NCBI GenBank assembly: GCA_037176885.1
Contig: JAWWNJ010000067.1
Location: 62,001 to 126,000 of the forward strand
Direction: 5' to 3'
Source: Favolaschia claudopus
Lineage: Eukaryota; Basidiomycota; Agaricomycetes; Agaricales; Mycenaceae
DNA: 64,000 nt
Part shown: positions 32,316-41,600 of the stretch, in pieces
How positions within the stretch are numbered: the stretch's first letter is position 1
How the letters are laid out: every line of letters starts with the position of its first letter
Notes under the pieces: model-generated
Databases searched by the model: none
What the model was told of the DNA's origin: nothing
What the model saw: only the letters and a program-made list of their open reading frames with translations
Made by a program: the position numbers and the translations under genes

Positions 32316-34785
32316 ATGGCCCAAGACAACAAAAAGAAAACCAGAAAAGCGAAGGACGACCCTCCGCAAAAAAGGGGAAACCCGGGAGATTTCCGAGGCT
32401 CGCGCTTGACGTTCTTGAGAAGCAAGCTGCCTGAATTCTGCAAGCATTCGGACGCCCGCACGACGCGCGAGTTTTGGAAGAAGCTGTGGGCGGAATATTG
32501 GGCGCTTTACCCGTGGGAGGTGCCCATCACCCAAGAGCCCCCGGATGACTTGGCTGGGCTGGGGAAGGCAGACTCAGTGCTGAATCCAGAGGAGTTGGCG
32601 TCGAAAAATGACATCAAAGACAAGGCGCAGACTGTAAGTGATTTTATTGTCGAGGCCGGTCGAATGGCTGTCTCACGCACCGTAGAAAATAAAGCGGTGG
32701 TTTTCATATGCGCGTCACTCTGGCAAGGGCGGCGGCAACCCTTTTGGCAAGTGGCTCGCCCAGTTGCGGCGTGTCGACGAGCGCGCGCCGAAACGGCTTG
32801 CCCTGCACCAGGTATACATGCAGGATGAAGAAAAGAACGACGAAATCAATCGTCTCTTGAAAGAACGCCATCCGGAGTTGGTAGGTCGCCAGAACTCCAT
32901 CAAAGAGCGGACGGCGATTGCCAGGGAGTTGCTAGAGGCAGAAGATCCGGAAATCAGGGAGGAGTACCGGTTGAGGGGGGAGGAGGAGTACCAAGAGGCG
33001 TTGGAAGAGTTCAAGAGCGGGGAGGGTGCAGATGCGGCCGCTGAAGAGGACGCTGAGGCGCGTCAAGAGTAAGCTACGCCTTGGAATGGTTATGAATTGA
33101 CGAAGGCTCACGTTTGTATAGGGCTCGAGGCCGCCTCGCGGTTACAATCCAGCCCCTGCTCGACTCCATCCGCGCCATTACTGGCTGCCAAGTCCTGCTC
33201 ATCGCCGGCACCGTCGTTGAGGGTCGTTTTGACGTTCGCACGCTGCACGGACACGCGCGAGAGGAGGACGGGCTAGAAAAGGGATTGGACTTCACGTCCT
33301 GGGACACGACCGGCTTCAAAGGGGTCATGGATCAATGGATGCGTTATCTCATTGCGGCTGGTAAGTACCTTTGTGAAAAGCTTGAAAGACGGCGCGCTAA
33401 CACGCCTCACAGCGGCAGAACCGAACGCGACGGGGCCAACGAAGCCGGTAGATCGCGGCTCAAACGAAGAACCACCTCCACCCGCTGCTGACAATGCGGC
33501 GGAGGCTGCGCCCAGCGATGTTGTTGTTGTCGACAAAGAGCCGCAGGCGCCTGCTAACGACGGAACGCCGCAGGCACCGGCTAACGACGAGACTCCAGCG
33601 CCGAACGATGGTGCGGGAGGTCCAACGAATGGAGAGGAAGAGGGCGGCGGTGGTGCTGGCCCAATGGAGGTGGAGGAGGTCGTAGCGCCTGAGTTGGATC
33701 GAATGGCGGGCGTCGGCAGTCCGCTGAAGCGCACTGTACGGGCGATGACGCCAGACTCCCGCGCCGCTCGCGTATTCGAGCTGCAACATATGAACGAGTT
33801 TTACCGCAACCGGGAGAATAATAAAGCGATGGCGATGGAGAAATTGGAGCAGTTGGGGATAAGGGGGGAGGTCCAGGGCTTGATGGCTGAGCTCAGGGCC
33901 GCGAATAAGCGGGGAGCGGGCGATGAGGAAGTAGGAGGAGGGTCGCGGGTCACCAAGCGAGCTAAGACCAAAGCGTCCCCGAACGACGACGACGACTACG
34001 GTAGCGACGACGACGAGGAAGACCGCGCAGCAACGCCGAAGCCGGCGGAACCCCCCCGTCCACGTCCGCGACGCATCGTGCGCGGTCTTGTAGAGCCCAC
34101 GGCTGACGCGCCTGCCGCCGACGCCAATGCGCCCGTACCCGACGTCAACGCCACGCCCGTACCCGACGCCGACGCGATTGCGCCCGTGACCGACGCGAGC
34201 GCCGATCCCGTAACTGCAGACGCTTCCCCAGCCGTTGTCGTTGTGCCGAAGTGGGCTCCGCATTCCCGCAAACTTCTCGAGACGGGCGAAGGGGGAGAGG
34301 CGTGGAACAAGGTGGTGGAAGGATGGTGGAAGCGGGAGGAAAAAGCTGCATTCAAAGGGCCGGTAAGTGAAATGGAAAGAAATTGCATGCGTGCGCAGTG
34401 AAACTGACCTCAAAAACAGAAAACAGGGGCTGCAGCGAAGGACAGACCGGGGGAGATCAAAGGATGGATCGCCCGAGCGCGTACCGGTGGACCCCAGCCC
34501 CCTATCAAGGACCTCTTCACCTTCAGCGGAACGTGGTGGAATTGGTGGATGAAGCTGAACCCCAGCTGGCGGGCGAAGGCGTATGATGGGCGGCGTTTAC
34601 TCAAGGAAGGGGAGGGCGAGTGGGAGGTGTTGCAGAGTCAGACTGGGCCCAACGGCCTGCTCAACGCATTGATATGTTTACGCTGGTGGCGGGATGTGCT
34701 GGGGGAAAATGCGGGCCAGAGGGAGCTGAAGGAATGGGCGGAGGCAGTGGAGGAGGTTAATTGGGTCCTAAATGAGATTTCATGA
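32316..34785 (+). CDS. WF-motif (homeodomain-like) protein, element B cargo
   Basis: I model five exons: 32316-32633, 32686-33068, 33122-33360, 33413-34362 and 34420-34785. They sum to 2256 bases (751 residues). The N-terminus is basic (MAQDNKKKTRKAKDD), then LTFLRSKLPEF, FWKKLWAEYWALYPWE and, at residues 107-116, KIKRWFSYAR, the counterpart of QIDNWFHNTR in the element A gene. An acidic helix follows, then LLIAGTVVEGRFDVRTLHGH and GFKGVMDQWMRYLIAAA, matching the same block in A. The middle is Pro/Ala/Asp-rich with an NAPVPDVNATPVPDAD-type repeat. The C-terminus has GTWWNWWMKLNPSWR and LLNALICLRWWRDV, a block the A paralogue lacks. The family is unnamed to me. Its place at the tip opposite the transposase in both elements suggests it belongs to the element's own machinery. 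Confidence 0.75.
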
Positions 34786-35265
34786 GTTCTATTCAACCCT
34801 ATGCTCACTGCGACGTACCATGTTAACTGCTCCCCCAAGGCGGAGGGAAGGAAGCGCGGGAGGGCCGAAGGAAGGAGGCGGGAGCGCCAGCGCCAGCGCC
34901 GGCGCGTAAGGAGGGGTTTTGAAGCGAATTTAGGTCGAGGAGGCCGCGAGGAGGCGAGGAGGAGGTGTATATACAACGTATCTTGCTTTTCTTGCGTGTA
35001 AACGGCCCAGCCGTGTGGGGGGGAAGTGAAAAAGAGGCCCATCAATTTATGCTGATGATATGTTTTCTTGATTGATGCCGTCAATCCGCTCGGAAGGCGT
35101 TTCCGAGCGTCAAACAACAAACTCCGAGGGCAACGGAATGATTTTGGCGGCGCCGAGGCCATCAGGGCATCATTTGCCATCAACATCAATATTTTCGAGG
35201 CCCATCAACCCATGCCGGTGTGCCATACCCTTGTATATGCTTAGGTGATTGATGGCTTGGGAGGT
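34786..35265. other. Right subterminal region of element B
   Basis: No gene seen. It contains a hairpin-forming sequence (gctcggaaggcgtttccgagc near 35089-35109), a purine-rich tract (34840-34970) and an AT-richer stretch just inside the right tip. Confidence 0.4.
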
Positions 35266-35334
35266 CCAGATGTTTTTGCAAAACACGTTTGGCTACGCCA
35301 ACTACTTTTTGTAAAGAATCAACTATATGGGTTG
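35266..35334 (-). repeat. Right terminal inverted repeat of element B
   Basis: The repeat ends ATGGGTTG. It carries CTTTTTGTAAAG with its outer edge 19 bases from the tip (35305-35316) and a perfect TTTTGCAAAA at 35274-35283. It mirrors 21855-21923. Confidence 0.85.
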
Positions 35335-35341
35335 GGAAAAG
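35335..35341. repeat. Right target-site duplication of element B (GGAAAAG)
   Basis: Identical to 21848-21854. The element A transposase coding sequence resumes at 35342 with Asp-Pro-Gly-Leu-Gly. Confidence 0.88.
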
Positions 35342-37718
35342 GATCCGGGGTTAGGCGACGGATGGGCCTTCATATGCGACGTGAAGGAGTATATGACCCA
35401 TGTTAAGAAGCATTGGGGTATGAATCAACCGGTACGCGTCACGAGCAAACGTCTACTGGATAAAACTGACCGAGACACAGCGAAGTCACTGCGTAGCTCA
35501 CGATGCAGTCGACAAGCCCGATCGGGAGGTCAGGGGAACAGCATCGTCGGGTATCGGCGCAGTAGACTGTGCGCGGCACAATATGAAGCGACCAAGCGCT
35601 GTGGGCGATCTGCAGCTGGGAGAACGGTGAGGAATTTCGCTTTATTGAGTCTTGAATATTGTATTTATCTTGTCTTAGGTACATAAACATGGATTACATC
35701 TTCCTACGCAGCATCGCCGACTCGCCTTTGAAACGACTTGTCGCCTCATACGACATCGCATGCCAATGGCATCTCAATTTGTTCTCTCGCATGATGCTTT
35801 ACGACAACGACACACTCACGATCGACGGCGCTGGGAAATCATTCACGTTTCTGGTGCCGAAATTCCATCTGCCAGCGCACATCGAGGCCTGTAACCTCAA
35901 ATTTTCTTTCCACTTGACGCGCGACGTTGGGCAGACGGACGGGGAAGCGCCCGAGCGTGGCTGGGCTGACGCTAACCCTCTGGCCCGGAGCACCAAGGAG
36001 ATGGGTCCGGGATTCCGTCGTGACACGCTGGACGATCATTTTAACGATTGGAATCATAAAAAAATCATATCATTGGGTGAGTCGAGCTTAACAGAAGTCT
36101 ATTCGAGGGACTGACATGTCTAAATAGGATACACCATACGCAGGAAGCTCGAAAAGGCGGTACCGGAGATGGTGAGGACCAGGGAAGCGCTATCTGACAT
36201 GAACGAATCGGTCGGCGGCGGGGTGGTGGAGAAATGGACCGAGATGGCGGTAAAATGGGAGGCGGACATCCTCGCGCCGAACCCATTCGAAACGCAGCGT
36301 AAAGATGAGCACGTCGCAAAAATACGTGCTGAGCTTGCTGCGGAGGCGGCGGAGAGAGAACGGACAGGGCGGGAAGAGGAAGGAGCGATCAGGGGGGATA
36401 TGCATGTAACGGAGCTCGTGGCGATGGGCCTCCAGCTTGAGGAACAGCAGTAAGTGTCTTCAGCTTCCGCCATCGCGTTGCATATGCTAACCATCTTTCT
36501 CCAGGCGTGTTTTGGCCGCTGATGTATCGTCTACCGGCCAACACCCCACGGATGGTCAGCGTCGCGCGATGACCGAGCGTACCAGCAAGCTGCGCCGCAA
36601 GATCGCTTCCTGGATAGACGTGCAGCACAAGTTCTGGCCGGAGCTGGCGAACGTGCGCGACCGCGAAGACCGTGAGCGGGCTGAGCAGTGCCAAGGCGAG
36701 TACGTCCCAGGGGTGAGGGTCCCCGCTATCGCATTGTGGCTTCCCTCTGGTGTGTACGCGTCGCTGCGGCTAAGCGAGGTCGTCATTCAGACGTCGGTCT
36801 TGGAAACGGAGTATCGCCTTCGCGTCGCTCAGGCCGCAGAGTCTCTCCATGAGGTTCGGAGGTCTCTGCTGGTGCGGACGCATTTGTACAAGATGAAGGA
36901 CAAGCACGACAGAGGTGTGCGAGCCAATACTCGGTCTTCCGACAAGATTTCCGCGTTGAATGAACAAATCAAGCGGGCGGCGGCAACTTACCGCGTGGCT
37001 CGGGAGGCACTGGTGGTCCTTGGTGGAGTGCTGAGACGGAATGAGTGGGAATGGAGCTTCCTTGAGCTGAAGGAGGAGGACGTGCGCGGATTGCCGCAGT
37101 CGAGCTTCCACGACCCGGAGAGGAAGAAGAAAAAGAGGAGGAAGCGTCACCGAGCTCAAGAGCCGACTATCTCGTGGATCTGGGTGACTCGGGGAGAACG
37201 CTCGCAGCCGGGTGGTGATGCGGCAATGAATGAAGGTGATGTGGGGCTTCCTTATAGTGTGCTCTTGCTGACCATTTGCTCTAGCGGTGCGTATCGAATG
37301 GGCGAAGACGCGTGCACGCTCCCTACGCTGGGCTGAGGAGGTCGAGTTGCTGGAGGAGGAGATGCGGCGCATCCGGGCGTTCTTGCTGTGGCGGGCGAAG
37401 TGGTGGAGAGAGATGATTGATCTTCTCGGTCGGGAGGCGGGTCCTCAACGCGAAGGAGAGACTGCGTACGCCCTGAGGCAGGAAGCGATTCATACCGCGC
37501 TCGCGGATGAATTTACGAAGGAGTGGGCACATTTACCGAATTTGATACAGATGGGGCGTGCAGGAATGGTGGTGGCAGACGGGGAAGAGGCAACGAACGC
37601 GGGGGAGGAAGGAGAGGGTGGAGAGGGCGACGAAAGCGAGGAGGAGGATGAGCCGATTGACCTTCTCCCGACTCGCGCCGTGAAATCGGCATACACGGAC
37701 GAGATTCTGGATATGTAG

Positions 37719-37975
37719 CTATCGTTTGGCGGTGTAGATGTCTCATGGGAGTGGGCATGCACCCCAATTTTTGTAGATTTTTGTATATTTATTTTGTATT
37801 TTATTCTGGACGACGCGCCGGACGACGTCAAGGCGTCGTCGACGTCGTCTACCAAACATGTACAATTCTGATGCCTTTTACATACACCTCTGCTCATTAC
37901 CTGCGACGACGACGACGATACCCTGGCACTGCTGCCCCTGCCCCTCATACTAAATAGGGATTCAAAGCCGAGGGT
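37719..37975. other. 3' region of the element A transposase and right subterminal DNA
   Basis: The stretch between the transposase stop codon and the first GATATATC of the right tip holds gacgacgcgccggacgacgtc-type inverted repeats near 37808-37850 and no gene. Confidence 0.4.
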
Positions 37976-38076
37976 CTAGAGATATATCAAAATCGACCGT
38001 CAGTGTTGGGCAAGGATATATCAAAGAAAACTCTCACCGGCAGGTCAGTGATATATCATACCGCCATACTAAGGTG
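37976..38076 (-). repeat. Right terminal inverted repeat of element A
   Basis: Three GATATATC copies (37981-37988, 38015-38022, 38050-38057). The outermost sits in TGATATATCA at tip positions 19-28. The tip ends AAGGTG. Confidence 0.75.
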
Positions 38077-38083
38077 CATTCGT
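38077..38083. repeat. Right target-site duplication of element A (CATTCGT)
   Basis: Identical to 6515-6521 and directly abuts the terminal TG of element A. Confidence 0.8.
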
Positions 38084-40285
38084 GTACCCGACGTCCGAGA
38101 CGCGCAACTACATACCACAGGAAGTATTAACGGAAAAAGGTGCGTGCCGCCTTTGTCTCTCCTTCCCGCGCCTGACTAACAACACCCTCCCCAATAAAGC
38201 TCATCTCCTCCTCGCCTTTCATCTATTCCCGCCGCCGCCATCGCCACTCCGACTTCCACCGCTCCGCCGAAATCGTCAGGGCCATTCCGCCTTCGACGCG
38301 TAACTCAAGCCTTGACCGCGCACTCACCCACCACCGCCCCCAACGTGCTCTCATGCACCTCCGCCGCCTTCGGCGCACCAAAGAAGCACCACAAATGCCG
38401 AGACCGTCGCGCTCCCCACCGCCGACTTGCTCGAAAACACTCGCCTCAGCGCTGTTAGCGCCGCTCAAGTCTACGCCCTTCCACCTCCGCCCCCTCGTCA
38501 ACGCTAAAACACTGAAACACCGCCAACGACTCCGTTGTAGGCCCTGCACCCGTCAACCGACTGGAGAATCGCGCTACAATAACAATTCAAGGTAAGTTTT
38601 CCCGCAATTGAAACGGAATGAAACGACCTGATTTTACATATCTACGTAGATAACGGCGCGCGAACGCCGTCATTTCGCCGACGGGAGGGATCTTGAAGGG
38701 AGGCGCTTGGGAGGCGCGGGCAGCTTTGCGCGTTTGCGAGGGAAGGCGAGTCGATGTGGGTGGCGAGAAACCAAGTCGGCACACTCGCCCCCGCATCATC
38801 TCGACGCAAAACAGCCGCTGCACGATTTTGTCAAATTGGGACTTTGAGCAAAGAAAGTAACGTTTGGGACCTTCGGCACCTCGGTTCTTTGGTTCTTGTT
38901 CTCAGTTTGTAGTTCCCTTTGTTAGTTATTTGACTCAGAGAGTTCATTGTTCCACATTAGTAGATACAGTAAAATATAAGTAGCTCTAGGTTCTGTGGGT
39001 AGTCTTGAGTTTTCTGGAATCCAACACTTCCCCCAGTCATCTCGGAGTGAACTTGAAGTTAGTGACATTCGGACGACTCGTTGGGGTCTGTTACCTCGTA
39101 AATCCCGCGAACCTCACATAAATAGCCACGCACTTTTCTATTTGAAATAGTTTGAATGAATGAATCTTCTTGCTTGCTCAACAACTCGTTCGTGCGAAGG
39201 AAATTTAAAAGAAATAAAGCGGAGAAAATGACTGCTTACCATGACAGGAAAGCCGCGACGATGAAGCGTGCGTTGAGTTGGGTATTAGCGCAGGTGAATG
39301 CAGAGAACAAACGAAAGCTTACCTCTGGAGCTTCACTTCAAATCAATTCCAACGGGAATCACCGACTCGCTCGGGATAAAGAAACCCGCAACTTTAGAAT
39401 TGAGTCGAAAATCTGAAAAGTAAATTGAGATTGATCACAGTAACGAACGTTGAACGAATGAAAACCAAATCAAACGAGACGAACCACCCCGTCGAAATCG
39501 AAGATAAAGATGAGATATTGAGTTTCAAGTTCAACTTGACGTTGGCTTACCTTCACCTGTGACTTGCAACAAAGGAACGAAAGAAAGAAAAGAAGACAAA
39601 CAGAACTTCAATGATTTGAACGAAAGAGATAAAGAAAGGGAAGCTTACTTCGGCGCGGGTTGATATACGATACTTGCCTCCTTCAAATCAGGTTGGTTGT
39701 TTGACGCCGTATTGGGAAATGCCTATGAAAGAAAAGGAAGGTAAAGGTCAACTCAAGTTAAAATGAAGGTGAGTTTCACTTACTTGAATATGTGTAGTTT
39801 TGATTGTATAGGCGCCCGCGCGCGCGATTCAAACCAGCATAGATTTGCCCTTCAAATTTTGAGTCAGAAGACAGAGTAAGGTATTGAATCAAACATACCC
39901 GAGACAAAACCGGCATAGTTTCGGCGTTGAGATTGAAGTTTACTGGTGGCTGGCGCTGAAGAGGCATGGTTTCGGCGTCTTGGGTGTACAGAAGTGAAGT
40001 CAGTATCGATTCGAGTCGTGCGTTTGAAGTAGAAGATGAATGCTTACTGGCATAGTTTCGGTATACCTTCAATTGCATGGGTACGCTCGGGCGCGATTCA
40101 AATCTGAATAGTTTTGCCTTCAAAACCCAAGTCAGACCGACGATAATTAGAGTATGGAATTGAGTACAAAGCAAGTAACATATCAAATATCAAGTCAACC
40201 CAATGCAAGGTATGATGTTTGCAGAGCACGAGCGATTGAGCGACGACATGAACAAAGAAAGCTTTCTCAGCTACCCCGATAGGTT
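38084..40285. other. Right host flank, no gene seen; degenerate repeats
   Basis: C-rich, low-complexity DNA to about 38590, then AT-rich DNA. The phrase GGCATAGTTTCGG recurs with small changes near 39911, 39967 and 40049. A longer unit (gcgcgattcaaa..catagatttgcccttcaaa) recurs near 39820 and 40090, about 270 bases apart. These look like an old tandem duplication. The small frame at 39156-39416 is Lys-rich with no recognisable domain and was not called. Confidence 0.4.
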
Positions 40286-40289
40286 ACTT

Positions 40290-41600
40290 ACTCTCCTCGA
40301 GATTTCGAAACCTTCTTTCTGTTTCTGAAGGTGCAAGCTTCGGCTTTGAGTCGTTCCCGATCTGTGACGGCTGTGTAGCGATACCCTGTTGAGTCAGACT
40401 TTCCTTCATTTTTTGAGGCGTGAAGAGGGAAGCATCCGTAGACGGAGTTCTAGGTCATAAGATCAGACAGTCGAAGAGCAGATAAAGTCGTGCGACGCAC
40501 ACAAGGATAATGCCGAGGAAGATGGCGCATCAGCAGTTTGTGCACTATAGGAGATTCGTTGAGACCTGGCTATGGGACGATCAGGCACATACATTCACCG
40601 CCCTGAAATGAGAAATTCAGTCAGCATAGATCGTAGAACAAGCCCTTATACCTACAAAGCCACCATTGTGAGGATTCGAACGCAGTCCTGGTATCCCCAT
40701 CACGATGTTGTCAGATTGGCCGCTATATTGTGAATGAGTCGAGATCCGAAAGAACTGGGACCTGCAGAGAGAACGCACGAGTGAAATCCGTCGTGTAGAA
40801 TCTATCTCCTCGTACCAGCGCAATCGCATCTCCGAGAACTGCCCTGACCATCTGCGCTTCAAGATCAGTTTCGCCTTTGAATGGTAACTAAGAAAAATCT
40901 TACCGTATAGCAGCCAGACGCAAACCGAAGCCCAGGATACAGAGGCATGTTGTCCTCGCACTGCAGTCCGGTGTACAATTCAAGATTGTCGATGTGACCG
41001 TACAATCGACGGGCAGCACTCTGTGTAATTTTGATTAACTCAAAGTCCGCAACAAAGAGAAGAACTTTACCGAGATCTCCGGATCGGTATTCCATTCCTC
41101 GAAATCAGCGAACCTCTTCAAACCAAGGAACTCGCGGAACTCGTTCATTGTGCACACGCCCCACTGCCGAGCTCATTGTAGGATACCAAGGATTTCGACG
41201 ATACCCAAAACACCTGGGGTTCCTCGCGCACGATAAGCGCCAGCAGGACTCTCCGTTGCATCAAATAAGAGGTTCGCGATGGCGTCGTCGGAGAATTTGC
41301 TATCTGCCCTACATGGAATGTTACGGTGTTTTACGGTCGAGGTAGATCGAGACTGACTCAGCGAAAGTTCGATTATTGGGATGCGGATCCATGGTGGCAA
41401 ACGCCTTGCGGAAGACTGTGCCAAAGTCGTGCGTTGTGAGCTGGTCGAAGGGCTTGTTGTCAAAGGCTTCGCGAAATACGTCCATATCTGATTTGTTTTC
41501 GAATCGATTCCACGTCTTCGCTTTCTGCGTGTCCCGCTACGACCTTGACCTGACCAGCTACTGGGTCGATCATCGTCTGCGAGTGTAATCGCGTTGTCGG
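40290..41600 (-). pseudogene. Relic of a Ppo-type fatty-acid dioxygenase (linoleate diol synthase family)
   Basis: On the minus strand, in order, I see FDQLTTHDFGTVFRKAFATM near 41440, KFSDDAIANLLFDATESPAG then AYRARGTPGV near 41270, EFREFLGLKRF near 41130, ARRLYGHIDNLELYTGLQ near 40990, MPLYPGLRFASG near 40930, AVLGDAIALVRGDRFYTTDF near 40830, KLLMRHLPRHYP near 40530 and FTPQKMKESLTQQG near 40420. This is the C-terminal half of the haem-peroxidase domain of fungal Ppo enzymes, which make oxylipin signals from linoleic acid. The pieces lie in different frames. Stops and shifts near 41330 and 40750 break it, and both the N-terminal half and the P450 domain are missing. The family call is from memory of such sequences. 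Confidence 0.75.

Larger units (their letters stand above)
21855..35334 (-). mobile_element. Element B: 13.5 kb KDZ transposon carrying a TET/JBP gene
   Basis: The tips are inverted repeats: CACCCCATTAGGTGCCGT on the left and CAACCCATATAGTTGATT on the right, read inward. Each is followed by CTTTRCAAAAAG and, further in, by TTTTGCAAAA. Without gaps, 48 of 62 bases match by my count. GGAAAAG flanks both sides. Inside are a KDZ transposase reading towards the left tip, a TET/JBP dioxygenase gene, a small basic protein, a small helical protein, a frameshifted RNase H1 N-terminal-like gene, and a WF-motif gene reading towards the right tip. In the orientation of its transposase, B has the same outline as element A: WF gene, cargo, transposase. 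Linkage of KDZ elements with TET/JBP genes in basidiomycetes is established (Iyer and colleagues, 2014). The borders are read from sequence. Confidence 0.9.
20474..37718 (+). pseudogene. KDZ transposase of element A, split by element B
   Basis: I model ten exons: 20474-20788, 20842-21060, 21111-21488, 21537-21730, 21779-21854 continued at 35342-35431, then 35481-35626, 35679-36076, 36128-36449, 36505-37235 and 37285-37718. With element B and one GGAAAAG removed the exons sum to 3303 bases (1100 residues) with no stop. Residues from about 125 hold the CxC2 cysteine cluster that accompanies KDZ transposases (CRC, CSDC, CAGC, then H). The RNase H-like core shows LAIDANFRLKR (Asp 379), SYDIACQW (Asp 498) and QTDGEAPERGW (Glu 562), a likely DDE triad. 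B sits after codon 394, between the first and second acid, so no full product can form. The C-terminus is coiled and acidic. KDZ enzymes act in the nucleus and cut and rejoin the element tips. The gene appears otherwise undamaged, so the break may be recent. Confidence 0.88.
6522..38076 (+). mobile_element. Element A: 31.6 kb KDZ transposon with cargo, interrupted by element B
   Basis: The tips are inverted repeats. The left begins CAGGCGTATACGG and the right, read inward on the other strand, begins CACCTTAGTATGG; 18 of the first 28 bases match without gaps. Both carry TGATATATCA at tip positions 19-28 and a second GATATATC further in, preceded by a shared GAGAGTT. CATTCGT flanks both sides. 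The KDZ transposase (20474-37718) reads towards the right tip and the WF-motif gene (7891-11125) reads towards the left tip. Between them lie a truncated WF gene, an RNase H1 N-terminal-like gene, a basic protein gene, an F-box-like gene and an unrecognised gene. Without B and its extra duplication, A is about 18.1 kb. KDZ (Kyakuja-Dileera-Zisupton) elements of basidiomycetes are known to be large and to carry other genes. That A moved as one unit is inferred from the tips and duplication. Confidence 0.82.

Noticed and set aside
21873..35316. Element B borders placed at CTTTGC / GTAAAG, where the inverted match is strongest
   Set aside because: No duplication abuts those points. Moving 18 bases outward gives ends CA and TG, equal spacing on both sides and a perfect GGAAAAG duplication that restores the frame.
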